Shown here one piece after another: positions 11,605-22,910 of a DNA stretch of 64,000 nt. Position 1 is the first letter of the stretch. Every line of letters starts with the position of its first letter. Below the pieces are notes generated by a model that was given only the letters and a program-made list of their open reading frames with translations, ran no database searches and was not told the DNA's origin. A program made the position numbers and the translations under genes. The DNA is from Diphasiastrum complanatum (lineage: Eukaryota; Streptophyta; Lycopodiopsida; Lycopodiales; Lycopodiaceae). The stretch is from the NCBI GenBank assembly GCA_029204225.1, contig CM055110.1, forward strand, positions 17,901,501 through 17,965,500. Direction: 5' to 3'.

Positions 11605-12361
11605 ACATTAAGCTTTGCATGCTAACAACTCTGATTGTACAAGAAACTGAGAGCTCGATCAAGAAAAAAAGCAGTTTTGCACTTTTTCTAACCTTTCTCT
11701 GAAGTGTATTTGGATCAAATCAGACCTGAACTGAATTTTCAGACTTGAATTGAGGTAGTACGGAATTTTGGAATTTCGCACGTGTGAAAATCAGAGATTT
11801 TCAGTCCCTTTGTTTTCCTTGCTGATAAATCCAAAGATAGTAGTGTTATAGCTTGACGGAAAGCTTATGATCTGTACTTTTCATAGAAATTGAAACCAAA
11901 TCAATCTGAAGTGTCTGGCAAGAGTTATAAGCTCTTAAAGAGGATTAGGATAGGTCCAAAATTTGAGTGACAACATTTTGATTTGAATCAATTTTTACTT
12001 TGTTCTGAATTCATGGTTTTGAGCATCCTACACAAGAAACTAAAGATCAAGACTGAGTTTGAAGTAATTGAACACCCTTTGAGCCTTCTGAGTGTCAATA
12101 GTGTTTTTGTTTGTTGCATTTCACACGTGCCAAAAGTAGGATTCAAACTAACCAAAGTGTCTCAATCCACTTTGTGTATCTGATCTAGTTAGCTTGTCTT
12201 GTGGAATATTTGAAATCTGTCTCAAATACAGTTGCATGTGTTTCACATAGGAAGGTAGTACATTTTCTGAAAATACCTATAGTGAAAGAGAGTAGCAACT
12301 CTAAGTCAGATAGGAACAAGCTCAAACATATTGCAGTCCAATTACAAGAGTCTTCACATTC

Positions 12362-14146
12362 ATGGCATATGTAGGAGATTGTCTCTTTCAAGCTAGTGAA
12401 AGACTATACACCTTTAACTATTCATTTTGGAAGGATAGGATAGAATCCTTGTTGATTCTCTATGGTGTAATGGATATTGTAACTGGAACTGAAGTTGAAC
12501 ATGCAGTTTTTGATGAGGCTCAGAGATTCAAGAAGAGAGCAAGAATTGCTCTACATATCATCAAATTGAACATCTCTGATGAGATGTTGAAAGAGATTAG
12601 TTCATGCACCTCAGCAAAGGAGACTTGGGAGACTCTGAAGAACCTTCAAGAAGCCGAGTTCAAGTCAAGAAAGAGGAGTAAGAACCAGTATTCTCGTGCC
12701 TTCAGCAAGAAAAAAGCAAAGAACAAAGACTATGGTGGAGTAGAAGATGAGTCAACTCATCCTTCTAACTTCAAGAAGAAGACACAAGAAGTTCAAACCA
12801 GTTGTATCATAGAAGACTCCCATGCAAGTTGTGGAGAGGCATCTCTTCTGATGTCTAGTTTTTCTTCTCTACCTTTTAATGATGTATCATGGTATATTGA
12901 TAGTGGAGCAACAACTCATATGAGTTGCTCCAAAGATTCTTTTGTTTCTATTGAATCTATTCTAGATCCTAAGAAATCAATATACACAGTAGTTGGTGAT
13001 GCATGGGCAATTGAAGGTGTTGGAAGTTGTTCCTTTAAACTTACATCTTCTATGAATTTTACACTTTCCAATGTTCTCTATGTGCCTAATCTCACAAAGA
13101 GTGTATTTAGTATAGGAAAGTTGTTAGATGATGGTTATGAATTGGATTTCAATATCAATGGTTGTTTCATAAAGAAAGAAGATAAGATATTTGCAAGTGG
13201 ATCTAAATATGGAGGTATTTTCAAGCTAGATGTGCATGAAAATTCAAGTTTATGTGATACTGCATTGATGACTTATGTTTCCAAGGAGGAGCTATGGCAT
13301 AGGAAGTTGTATGTTTCCGACTTCAGGTCTATACCTATTATAGTCAAGGAGATCAAGCCAAGAGAGGCTTATTCTATGGCAAAATCACTTATGGATCCAT
13401 ATTTAATGTCTTCTAAAAAGACAGAACATTCTATGGAGTTGGAACATTCCAATGTTCATCTTCCTTTATCAGTAAGCAAGGAAGGTGTTTCTTGCTTTGC
13501 ATGTACTATTGATGGATCCACAAGTTACATATGGCCGTGTCTTGTCTCTTCAAGTTTTTTGGTGCATGTGTATGTTCCATCATGTGAAACTTTATGGAGC
13601 TATGAAGCTAATGGAAGGAGTGCACTTTATCAAGTCTTGTTCAGTTATAAGCCTAAGGTTGTATACCTCAGTGTTGTTGAAGACTATTGCTTTGTATGTG
13701 GTTTCTTGGAAAGAAAGAAGGATGGTGATCCTAGTCTGTGGATCATGGTTGGATGCTTATCCACCAAGGAAGGCTACATAGCCTTTACACTCTCTATCTC
13801 AAAGGTGTTTGAGCATGGAGAAGTTCTTGATTTTGAAGATCTATTTTCTATCTTGGAAGTGGTCGAGAGCACAGTGTCTCATAGTGCATCACAAGTCATT
13901 ACTATGGCAAGTAATCAAGTTGTGATGAGGTCAAGGTTTGAGGAGGAGTATCCTCAACATGCATGTCCAAGGAGATCTTCATCATTGTACAAGGCCGAGT
14001 CCTTGTTGATCTTATTTCATGGAAAAGAAAAGAAAAGTAAAGGTGGTTTTCATTTTGTTTTACTCACCTATTGTTCTTTTTCTTTGATTAATGATGTATC
14101 TTGCTTAATTGAGATTTGCCTATCTCAAAGACTATTCTGTTTTTGA
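12362..14146 (+). CDS. A1 Gag-protease with degenerate integrase remnant, 594 codons
   Basis: The start is supported by alignment of MAYVGDCLFQASERL with the gag start of elements B, C1, I and J. Residues 1 to about 95 are the gag N-terminus (NYSFWKDRIESLLIL). The middle of gag and the CCHC knuckle are missing: KNLQEAEFKSRKRSKN joins early gag to the basic tail. The protease box WYIDSGATTHMS is intact at about residue 178, followed by the protease C-half (LYVPNLTKSVFSIGKLL). Integrase fossils come next: ELWHRKL, then HSNVHLPLSVS with N for the catalytic D, then SLWIMVGCLSTKEGY matching the C-terminal GYSxKAYR region. No stop interrupts this decay until 14144. Likely role: at most a Gag-PR protein; catalysis by the pol part is excluded. 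Confidence 0.75.
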   Translation: MAYVGDCLFQASERLYTFNYSFWKDRIESLLILYGVMDIVTGTEVEHAVFDEAQRFKKRARIALHIIKLNISDEMLKEISSCTSAKETWETLKNLQEAEFKSRKRSKNQYSRAFSKKKAKNKDYGGVEDESTHPSNFKKKTQEVQTSCIIEDSHASCGEASLLMSSFSSLPFNDVSWYIDSGATTHMSCSKDSFVSIESILDPKKSIYTVVGDAWAIEGVGSCSFKLTSSMNFTLSNVLYVPNLTKSVFSIGKLLDDGYELDFNINGCFIKKEDKIFASGSKYGGIFKLDVHENSSLCDTALMTYVSKEELWHRKLYVSDFRSIPIIVKEIKPREAYSMAKSLMDPYLMSSKKTEHSMELEHSNVHLPLSVSKEGVSCFACTIDGSTSYIWPCLVSSSFLVHVYVPSCETLWSYEANGRSALYQVLFSYKPKVVYLSVVEDYCFVCGFLERKKDGDPSLWIMVGCLSTKEGYIAFTLSISKVFEHGEVLDFEDLFSILEVVESTVSHSASQVITMASNQVVMRSRFEEEYPQHACPRRSSSLYKAESLLILFHGKEKKSKGGFHFVLLTYCSFSLINDVSCLIEICLSQRLFCF

Positions 14147-14586
14147 ATGAAGTCTTTAATTTGAAATTACTTCTTGTCTTTTGTGACTTGATTATGTTTC
14201 CAAAACATCTAGAAAGCAAGATGTTGTACCATCATTTGTATGCTCTTAAATTGAGAAAGAGCAAGTATGAGTTTAGTACTCATAGTTTGAAAAAAGGAGT
14301 TTTTTCATGTATTGAGGCATATTGTAAACTTCTTGTGAGGTTAAGTGAAGCATCCACTGAGGACACTTACACCCTCAAGAAAGTATTTAGACTTAATTTA
14401 ATCAAGTTTGAGTATGGTTTCAAGATTAGATCCATTTTGGATAGAGTTCATATTTTCTGGACTTGTGAAGCTAGTATGCTTAATCTTGAATATTGCTCAT
14501 GGTACAATCTTGATCTGTATGATCTTTGTGTACATGGAGCTATGAAAGTGGATGGATGTTATCTTGATGTAAAATCAAGTATTTGA
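14116..14586 (+). pseudogene. A1 reverse-transcriptase fossil, 156-codon frame
   Basis: This frame overlaps the end of the 594-codon frame and is homologous to the C-terminal third of element I's protein (shared LVRLSEAS, GFKIRSILD versus DIKIRSIMD). LLLVFCDLIMF aligns plausibly with the RT active-site segment LLLIYVDDIII, giving FCDL for YVDD. FKIRSILDRVH aligns with the DERSFMDITLF block at the RT end. Catalytic residues are lost and I do not expect enzyme activity. It continues as recognisable element-I-like sequence to about 14830. Confidence 0.55.
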
Positions 14587-14873
14587 TCTGGAAAATAAGC
14601 CTCGGTTTTTTCAATCTTTCTTGTAGCCAACTTTATGCATGTGGACTTTGCATACCCAGGATCGACATCAGACATGCAGGAGGTACATTGGCATAGTAGC
14701 AGATTGGTGGAATGTTTTTCAAAAGCATCTGGAAAAGATTTCTATCAAAGAGAACTTATCATGGATTTGGTAAGCATACTGCTATGATGGATTCTTTGTT
14801 CATCTTCACTTCAAATGCAAAGCAAAGAATCCAAACTCAAAGGATCTTCACCAACATCAAATAGATATATTTT

Positions 14874-14882
14874 AAGGAGGAG
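14874..14882 (+). other. Polypurine tract of A1
   Basis: AAGGAGGAG abuts the 3' LTR start at 14883. Confidence 0.75.
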
Positions 14883-15741
14883 TATTAAAAATTGTAAAAC
14901 ATATCTATCATCTGTTGTTAATGTTTGGGGGATCCTACCCATGTAAATATTTTGTACATATCAAGGTATGTGAATTGAGCACATATCCTTGTAGAATAGG
15001 GCGAGTTTGGGTTAGGTAGATCAAATTCCAGTGACATGCATAAAGTCTAGTTGGTGTAGTATGATATGCAATAATGTTGACAATGTCTAGTTTGACATGC
15101 ATATATAGATTCACATGGAATTGGTCAATTATGACTTTGTAGAAACTCGAGCCACAACAAATGCATAATGTCCTAAGTTTCCATAGTGACATGCAAAGCA
15201 TGCAATCACTCTAATGGACACATGCATGGAGATTTGTACATGGCTAGTTGAGAAATTGTCATTTGGAGAAAGTAGGTAGAAGTTAGGTGCAACCTATGCA
15301 TGCTAGCAGTTAGGTGTCAAGTTAATAATTGTTTGAACTTGAATAGGTGTAGGATGTGAGGAGCACCACAAATTTTGGCTCTCCTATATATGTACATATC
15401 ATTCTCATTCACAAAGTAATGAAGAACTAAGGTTTTGTAGCTATCTCATGCTTGGTTGGATCTAAACTGTTTTTTTCTTGTTATCTCTCTAGCTCTCTCT
15501 CTCTCTAGTTCATATTGAGGCTAATGCTTGTACATTGTAATCTTGTACTTTTAATCATTCTTTGATTCATTTCTATCATACTCTATTGATTAGCATGCTA
15601 GATTGTGAATTAGCCATATCTTCTGAACTAGATCTTGTTGAACAATCTAGAATCAGGGTACTGTGCCAATCACAAAGCTTAATCAAGATCAGTCACTCTT
15701 GTGGACATTCCCCACACGTGTGAATTTTGGAATTTTCAACA
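14883..15741 (+). repeat. 3' LTR of A1
   Basis: About 859 bp, matching 10728-11591; it starts TATTAAAA (TG to TA change) and ends TTTTCAACA. It has a perfect CACACGTGTG at 15713-15722 where the 5' LTR now reads CACACGAATT. Confidence 0.9.
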
Positions 15742-17000
15742 AACCCTCTTATCCTTATCACCAAGGGGCACCAAATAAGACACCATGATTTGGAGCGCCG
15801 ATGAATCAGTAGTGCATGGCTTTACCAGCACCACCAGGGCCAGCTAACAATCAAGTGGCCCATGTAAACTTGACAATAGCAGAGCACGAGATACCACCCC
15901 AACCTAAGCAGCATCAGTGGTATGGTCCGGATGAGCCATATGTTGATCCAGCTATCAACAAATATTTTGCAACCTACGTTGTCCAACCTCAACGTCGAGA
16001 TGGGAGAATCTACAGCTGCTATGGATGCGACAAAGGGCACATAATTGTGGTCCTCATAAGGGCTTATTTACACCCTTGTGCCGAGAATGCGAGTACAGAC
16101 ATTGTTAGAAGAATTGCCCATTGTGACCTGGAACAAGTGCACCTTTGAATCTGATCACAGTGCAACCAACAGCGGTTCCAGGAAGGATGCCACAGAAAAC
16201 TCCAATTTCCCATGTTCCGGTGCTAGCAATTACGCAAGCCCAAAAATGTAAGAGAGTGGCACCATCACCACCCTCCTCGGTACCATTGGCAAAAGATCAA
16301 TGCTCAACTTCAGGACCTTATCCTAACGTGAGGGAAGAAGGATGACAATACCATAAGATATGTCATTGGATACAGGGAGCGCAAGCAGAGAAAGCTGCAC
16401 AAGCCAAGGAGAGATCTGCAGAACCTCTAGCCACAGAAATACTAGCATCACCAACATGCTGACTACTAAGAACAGATCTCAACAACTATTTGCACCATTA
16501 TAAAATACCTTTTCAGATGGGAGAACCTGAGGTTCCACAAGCGAGAGTGCTCACAAGTCTATTGACTAGCCGCATGACCTTATCCCTCAGAGAGTTCCTA
16601 CGGATTGTGCCTCAAGCAAAGAGCATCCTAGCAGATTGGATAAAATCGAAACCTGAGCAAGCTACAAAGGAGCCCTTGTATTGTGTGGGATATGAAGGAA
16701 CCAACAATGTCCTCCACATTGGAGCAGCATGGGAGAGTGAACAACACGGTAACTTCCACCCAAGCAAGCCATCCAACTCAGCCGACAGGTTAGAGCCCGT
16801 TCCCCAATAGCTTAACCCATTCATGTTCATGCAAGGAACACTCAGAACCACAAGTCGCGACAAATATGGAAACAACCAGTTCCTAGACCAAATGGTCCCG
16901 ACAGCATACCGTTGGCACCATGGACCAAATGGTCCCGACGACATACCGTTGGCGTTATGGAATACGACCCTCAACTATGTGCCAGATCAAAAAGTTTGAA
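15742..17000 (+). pseudogene. gypsy copy 2, gag 3' part and start of pol
   Basis: Continuation of gypsy copy 2 after A1. It includes the Pro/Gln-rich linker (MALPAPPGPANNQ; 15816-16148), WYGPDEPYVDPAINKY, and the knuckle CYGCDKGH, which has lost its final cysteine to a frame change. The LRIVPQAKSILADWIK block at 16490-16810 matches copy 1 near 3200-3260. Several stops are present. At 16883-16954 a segment of about 35 bp is repeated in tandem. Confidence 0.75.
16883..16954 (+). repeat. Tandem duplication of about 35 bp
   Basis: GACCAAATGGTCCCGAC followed by CATACCGTTGGC occurs twice in a row with two or three differences. It lies in the decayed gypsy copy 2 and has no evident function. Confidence 0.8.
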
Positions 17001-17195
17001 GCGGCCTTACAACTGGCGCTTTTACCGAACACTGAAACCCAGAAGGTAATCAGAGTCAATTTGAGAAAAATCCCACTTTATTGATAAATCTGAGAAGGTT
17101 ACATTTCAAGTGTGTGACCGTAGTCTCCGGGGAGCTGGCATGCTAAGCCAATGGCGTTAGATAGCATTAAGGATCAGCTGTCGGTGGCCAAATTA
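17001..17195. other. Junction between gypsy copy 2 and copia D1
   Basis: No coding similarity recognised. On the minus strand ATCAATAAAGTGG at about 17075 would read as a polyadenylation-like signal, but nothing else supports a transcript end here. Confidence 0.35.
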
Positions 17196-18605
17196 CTACA
17201 ACCTAAACCTGTGCAGCAACTCTTTGACATACTTCACCTGTGTTGAACCCACTTCATGTCCTTTTTGCCACACTTCTACTCCAAGGCGAAAATGCATCAG
17301 GCTGAGATCTGTCATCTCGAATTGTTCCAGGAGGTCTTTCTTGATCATGTCTATCATCTCTTGATTATTTTTCGTAATAATCAAGTCATCAACATAAAGA
17401 GCAATCAAAGCAACCTTACCATCAAAGCATAAGATATATAGATTTGGATCAGAATGTGTTCTCACCATCCCCTTTGAATGAAAGTAGGCATCAGTCCTGC
17501 TATACCACGCACGTGGTGCTTGTTTAAGACCATAAAGCGCTTTCTTCAAGCAACATACTTTATTTTCATGTCCCTTCATAACAAAGCCTTCAGGTTGATC
17601 CTTGAACACTTTTTCTTCTAACTCACCATTTAGAAAAGCAGATTTCACATCCATCTGATACAAAGGCCAACCAAAATGTGAAGCTAAAGCAACAAGAAGA
17701 CGTAGAGTATTCCACTTACAAACTGGTGCAAAGGTCTCCTCATAGTCAATGCCTTTATTTTGTGCGTACTCTTTGATCATCAATCCTGCCTTGTGTTTTG
17801 CTATACTTCCACCTGCATGGTACTTAGTCTTGTATACCCATTTGCAACCAATGGGTTTCTTGCCAACTGGTGGTTCTACTAAGTCCCATGTGCTATGCTT
17901 AGCAATTGACTCCATCTCCTCTCCCATGGCCTTGACCCAAATGTCATCATCCTTCGCTTCACCATAAGTTGAAGGTTCTTTGCTTTGAATAATGCTAGAT
18001 AAGAGAGCATAATTTGCTTCATACCTTTCAGGTTGAGTCTTCTCTCTTGTTGATCTTCGTAGCTCTCCCTGGTTAGATGATCTTGGATAGTCGTCTATGT
18101 CGTGGCTCTCCAACAATCTCTCAAAACACTTAGGGAGCTTCATGTCAGGTGATTGGCTTCCTGGTGAAAATGTATCCCACGGTACATCCTTCTCTTTGTG
18201 TTTGTCAACTGCAACTTCAATCCTTCTTTCACCAAAAGGTTTGTCCCTACCTCTCCAACCTTTCTCTTGAGGTTGAGTAGTAGTATCTTGAGATGTATCC
18301 TCATGTTCATCACTCGGAAGGTCAATGAACGGATCATCATCAGGTGGTATCCTCACTATACCATCTTTCTCAGTGGATGTGTCTATCTTCTCAGCATCCT
18401 CATCTTCATACATCTTGGATTCATCAAAGATAGCATCACGACTTATATGGATTTTGTTTTCCACTGGATCAAAACATCTATAGCCCTTCACACGATCATC
18501 ATATCCTAGGAATATGCACTTGATAGCTTTTACATCAAGTTTACATCTCTCTTCCTTAGGAATGTGTACAAAGGCCTTACATCCAAAGATTCGCAAGTGG
18601 TTCAC
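17196..18605 (-). pseudogene. D1 integrase C-terminus and reverse transcriptase, 469 codons
   Basis: A long open frame: integrase C-terminal region (LRIFGCKAFVHIPKEERCKLD, KCIFLGYDDRVKGYRCFDP), an acidic linker, then RT with CKWVYKTKYHAGGSIAKHKA, YQMDVKSAFLNGELEEKVF, LYGLKQAPRAWY and an intact LYVDDLIIT active site. The protein ends after VKYVKELLHRFRL, where the family continues into the RT end and RNase H. RT would act in cytoplasmic particles, but without RNase H and LTRs this copy cannot complete the cycle. Upstream frames (18702 onward) are separated by a stop. Confidence 0.85.
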
Positions 18606-18701
18606 CTTTGGCTTCTTCTTCGTGAATGCTTCCTCAGGTGTTATCTTTGGTATGGCAATGGTAGGACTCCTATTTTGAAGATAGACTGCCGTGCTACATG
18701 C

Positions 18702-19490
18702 TTATGACCAAAAATCTTTTGGTAGTTTCATCTCAGCTAGCATAGATCTGGCACTTTCCACAATCGTACGATTCTTGCGCTCAGCTACACCATTGAGAGC
18801 AGGAGTATGAGCTTGCGTAAATTGTCTTTTAACCTCACATTGATGACAAAGATCATTAAAGTCATTAGACTTGTACTCGCCTCCAGTATCTGATCTTAGG
18901 ACTTTGATCTTCCTACCTGTCTGATTTTCGACCAATGCTTTGAAGTTTTTGAAGTTCTCAAAAGCATCTGATTTCTTCTTCAAGAAGTAGATCCACGTCT
19001 TACGTGACCTATCATCAATAAAGGTCATGAAATAGAAGGCTTCTCCTAAGGACATGGTCCTCATAGGCCCGCATAAATCTGTGTGGATTAAATCCAGGAT
19101 GTTCTTTGCTCTTGCAACACCCCCTTTATTGAACTTCTCTCGATGTTGCTTCCCATATACACTAGATTCGCACATCAATTTCAAGTGATCTTCTATGGTA
19201 GGCAATCTTGTTACCATCTCCAATTTTCTCATCAAATTGAGGCTTCCCAAGTTCAAGTGACCAAGCCTCTTGTGCCACAACTCAGTTTGCGAAGGAATGG
19301 ACGATACAAGTCCATGTTGCCCCTTGATTGTAGCATTCAACCTGTACAATTTTGTATTGGGCTCTCTTACTCCATCCGCAATGACTTTAAACTTTTGGTT
19401 CGCATCCTTCACAAAGCAACGATCATGGGCGAATTCTACTTTCAACTTTTGATCAGTAATGACTCCAACAGAAAGCAGATTTTTCTTCAA
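18702..19490 (-). pseudogene. D1 protease end and integrase, 262 codons
   Basis: The frame opens in the protease C-half (MKKNLLSVGVITDQKLKVEF). LWHKRLGHLNLGSLNLM follows, then the integrase zinc-binding region (CESSVYGKQ in place of a clean CxxC). The catalytic core comes next: HTDLCGPM, FIDDRSRKTWIYFL, LRSDTGGEYKSNDF, and NGVAERKNRTIVESARSML. All three DDE residues are readable, in contrast to the A1/I/J lineage. The second zinc cysteine appears substituted and stops flank the frame. Confidence 0.85.
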
Positions 19491-19601
19491 ACTTGGTACG
19501 TAAAGTACCTATCTGATCATCCTGCTTTTGCCATCAGGTAGTTGGATTGAAACTGTGCCTATCCCCTTGATCATGCACACCTGTCATGTGTCTTGTGGCT
19601 C

Positions 19602-20517
19602 CTAAGTCAATATACCATGCTTGATCATCTTGATTAGATGACAATGTAGATATGAAGATGCTAGAGTCTTCAATCTCACCCTCATCAACAAGGTTACATG
19701 CTTGTTTTGGTTTCCCCTTGCCTTGTTCTGCCAGGAATTTGCGACATTCACTCTTCCAATGGCCCTTTTTATCACAATGGAAGCACTTGTCTTTCTTCTT
19801 AGTTTTGCTGGAAGATCCCTCATCCTCCTAAGACTTGGCAAATTGCTGCTTAGACTTCTTCTTGCCCTTGCCCTTGCCTTGTTTTTGGCGTGTCGCAAGT
19901 GCCTGATCGTCAGTATTTTGACGTCTAGCTTTCACCATTTCTCGTCATTGCTCTTCCTGCATCAAGATTCATGTGAGCTCGTCAAAGGTTGGCAATCTTT
20001 CTCTTGATGCTATTCCACTCACAAACATCTGATAGGGTTCTACAATGCCGCATAATGCATAATGCACCAGCTCCACATCACGTATGCGCTCACCAATAGA
20101 ATGCAGTTCATCTCTCATTGTCTTGATTTTGGTCATGTACGTCTGGATGTGCTCTCCTTGCTCCATGCGGGCACTATTCAACTTTGACTTCAGAAACATG
20201 ATTCTTGACGGATTTGACGTCTTGCACTACTCCTTTAGCACATCTCATGCCTGTCTGGGTGTAATAGCATCACAAATGTGGGTAATGATGTGATCCTTCA
20301 CTGACAAGTTAATGAAGGTCAAAGCTTTCCTCATCTTTTTGTCGAACACTTTGATGTCTGCTTCATTTGGCGGCCTTCTCTCGTCACCTGTGACGACTTC
20401 CCACACGTCTTTCTCCATCGGTATATTTTTCATTTTGAATTTCCACACTGTATAGTTGGAAATCTTGTCCAATTTGCTACTTTCACTCAAAATGGACTCT
20501 CCCATGTTTGCCATCAC
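19602..20517 (-). pseudogene. D1 gag and start of protease (broken)
   Basis: The start at 20515-20517 opens a 90-codon frame with NYTVWKFKMKNIPMEKDVWEVV. The gag middle (MFLKSKLNSARMEQGEHIQTYMTKIK) is at 19969-20199. A basic region with degraded nucleocapsid lies at 19602-19898; SVIVIKRAIGRVN is out of frame with the CFHCDKKGHWKSEC-type knuckle that can be read nearby. At least two stops break it. Confidence 0.78.
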
Positions 20518-21572
20518 AAAACTGCTTGAAACTTCTGCCTTAGGCTAAGAACAGTATGCCGAGGCCAACAGTGATGTCAGAAGTTGAAAATAATGACCTG
20601 CACCTAAACCAGGCCACTCGCCGCTTTTCCACCAATTTGAAAGCCAAATCGGCGTCGCCTTCCGAAATACACTCAGTCGTCAACTCCCAACAACGTGCCC
20701 AGTGGAATGGTGAAACCACTTCTGGCGTACTCCGAACACTTTCTCCACTGCAATCACTCTGTTTTGTTGTACCGTACTTGTAGGTACAGTCCGGGTGCCC
20801 TTCGTTTGGAGGTTATAGCCTTTCGTTTGGGTCAAAACGGGCAAAGGACCCAAAAATAGGGACTTTTCTAGTTTTTGAACTGTTTCTTCACCTTGAAGAA
20901 ACTTCACTCTTCACTTGTGAAGGGAACCAACTCTAGTTTCAGTATAAAAATTTTTAATGAAGTTGAAGGCTAAAATTCACTGCACTTCTTCAGGGCCCTC
21001 TTCAACAACCCTTCAGACTCCATCCAATGGTTGAATCTGATCCAACTGTGGATATCCCTTCTGGGTAGCACAATCTGAGCCGTCGATCTTGTAGTTCCTC
21101 TATCCAATGGATCTGAGCACTTATGTGCACCAATGGAGAATCTTGTAGACACTGTCCACTTCGAAACGCTACGCTCTCACTCTGGTTCCACGCGAAAACT
21201 GTTTGCGACTTTCCTGTCTGCGGCCGCACCTCCCCACACTCAAATTTTCCTGATCTAACTCGCCTGTGGATCGATTTGAGCACGATCTAAGGCCTGGAGC
21301 AGGGTCGCCCTACTGATTGCAAGACTGTAGAGTCTTCACTCAAGAAATTCCGTGGAGAAACAGTGATTTTAGCTCAACTTGACAAAGTGGCTTTTTTTCA
21401 CCTTTTACCGCAAATCTACTAGATTAACTGTCTGGAGACAGATCTCTGACATAAACCTCAGAATCTCTCCATGGCTGGTTGATGATGTGATTAGCTTCCT
21501 TCTGGTCCTTACAACATCCAAAACGGTGCACAAACAATGAAGAAATCACCAGTTATGTATGAAAACTGTAAC
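20518..21572 (-). other. D1 leader region
   Basis: Untranslated leader between the missing 5' LTR and gag. The part from about 20880 to 21572 matches 39786-40415 in opposite orientation with moderate divergence. No gene is supported here; short frames are shadows. Confidence 0.7.
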
Positions 21573-22228
21573 CCCTTTATGAATGAACACATCATTCATG
21601 ATCTTATTGAAACCAAAAGATCCTAAATTATGAAGATATTTCCATTTCCTTGACTTCATAACAAATGTAAGCTTACAAGCAAAACATATTTTGCTATCTT
21701 TTAAGGCTTCACACTCAACGAGTATTGCCAGATACAAAAATCTCTTGAAAGCAAAATGGTTCTTCATAAGTTGACATGAGAGCATAAATGAAACTATTTT
21801 CATTTTGTGATTGCTCCTTATTATTGATTGATTTCTCTTGGATAATTACAATAATTTTGAACTTGTCCAAAGTTCCAAGCAAAATACTTTCCAAGGACAT
21901 AAAATAAATCCAAGTTACTTTCATGAAAGTGACATCTATCTTTGCATCTTGAACCAAACAATGCACTTCCAAATGAAAAATTTCAAAAGATTTGACATGT
22001 GTTGTGATGGGCTCTTGAAGACAAATCTTGCAAGTCCTTGTGAGACTCCAAGCCTCATTCACCTTTCCACAAAGGAAACACCTTTCCTTGGACTTGTCCT
22101 TCTTGTATTTTCATTTTGAACTTGAAGCTCCATCCTTCACCTCGGCCCCCTTGCTTTGGTTCTCCTTGGATGGATTGGTCTTCTTTTTGTAGCATCTTGA
22201 GAAAAAATATCCTCCCTTGCCACAAAGG
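21573..22228 (-). pseudogene. F nucleocapsid and pol remnants
   Basis: From 22228 leftward: CGKGGYFFSRCYKKKTNPSKENQ, the right half of a zinc knuckle in which the histidine is tyrosine; then a stop; a second knuckle-like CFLCGKVNEAWSLTRTC; then unrecognised frames. A weak LHNLGSFGFNKIM resembles the WHKRLGHxNFKSM pre-integrase box. All assignments beyond the first knuckle are tentative. Confidence 0.5.
22224..22228. repeat. Target-site duplication of element B (left)
   Basis: AAAGG immediately before the LTR start; repeated at 27405-27409. Confidence 0.92.
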
Positions 22229-22910
22229 TGTTAAAAATTCACAATTCTAGCTTGACTAGTTTTGGTCATATGACTTGTAAATAGTTAAATGGTCATGATG
22301 TGGCTTGTCACACGTGCCAAATAGCATAGGATTCCATTCATAAGGATGTTCTCAAGTAGACCTAAGTGTTAGAACCTTTGGAATGAGTCCAAATTATGCT
22401 TAGATACAAGGGAGAAAAAATAGGAGCTATTTTTGGTAATTTTTGCATTGTTGAGGGATCTCCAAGATTCCAACCCTAACTTGGTAGAGATGAAAGATCC
22501 ACCAAAATTAGCATTAGGGATAGGTTTAGGGCTACTCATACCTGCCCAAAACCGTGATGGATCATGTATATATAGGTGATGATATCTCACCAAAATCAAT
22601 CAAGCAATTTCATGTTTTTTCTCTCATAATGGTGCAATTGCTCTCTATGTTCATAATTGTTTGAGTACTTGTGATTACTAATGATTATAGGATTGAATGT
22701 AGGTCTGGTGTACAGTACTCAGACTGTGGGAGGTCGTACTTTCACACGTGTGAAGCCTTCTTCAAGAATTTGGGCCATTTAGTGAGGTTCAAGCATAGAT
22801 TTTTGATGGATTTTGATGGTTCAACTTGTGCTAATCTTATGAAATCATAAGCTATTGTTTCCCTCATCATTTCAAGTGTTTTAGGATCCTTATTTGCTGT
22901 AATTTTTACA
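22229..22910 (+). repeat. 5' LTR of B
   Basis: 682 bp, TGTTAAAAATTC...ATTTTTACA, nearly identical to 26723-27404 and similar to 62721-63403. It contains CACACGTGTG at 22743-22752. Confidence 0.95.
22564..22575 (+). promoter_or_regulatory. TATA-like element in B LTR
   Basis: ATGTATATATAGG sits about 345 bp before the LTR end and recurs in the 3' LTR and in the copy at 62721-63403. It is a good candidate for the element's core promoter, by position and sequence only. Confidence 0.5.

Larger units (their letters stand above)
10728..15741 (+). mobile_element. Copia element A1 (non-autonomous, Gag-PR with fossil pol)
   Basis: Complete LTR element: LTRs at 10728-11591 and 14883-15741, primer site at 11592, polypurine tract at about 14874-14882. 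The target duplication CAAAC sits at 10723-10727 and 15740-15744; the right copy overlaps the nominal LTR end by two bases. The uninterrupted site is preserved in gypsy copy 1 (GTTTG at 4092-4096 on the plus strand), which carries the pentamer once. The LTRs differ at roughly 25 or more positions plus an indel by eye, so A1 is older than element B. The internal region lacks a full gag, functional integrase, RT and RNase H. Confidence 0.9.
17196..21572 (-). mobile_element. Copia element D1 (both ends truncated)
   Basis: Minus-strand copia remnant of a lineage different from A1/B/C1/I/J; gag begins MMANMGESILSESSKLD with NYTVWKFKMKN. Gag, protease, integrase and most of RT are present. RT stops after KELLHRFRL, so the RT end, RNase H and 3' LTR are missing. 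On the right, its leader matches the leader of D2 (about 39786-40415, plus strand) up to 21572 and then breaks into element F. No LTR is visible. Confidence 0.85.

Noticed and set aside
22369-22599. A 76-codon antisense frame in the B LTR, also at 26863-27093 and 63032-63262
   Set aside because: It is present in all three only because the LTRs are near-identical. There is no recognisable domain, and the reading runs through the TATA region; most likely chance.
22743-22752. CACACGTGTG as a transposase terminal inverted repeat
   Set aside because: It lies inside LTRs away from the ends and is not paired around an element; a regulatory or incidental motif is more likely.
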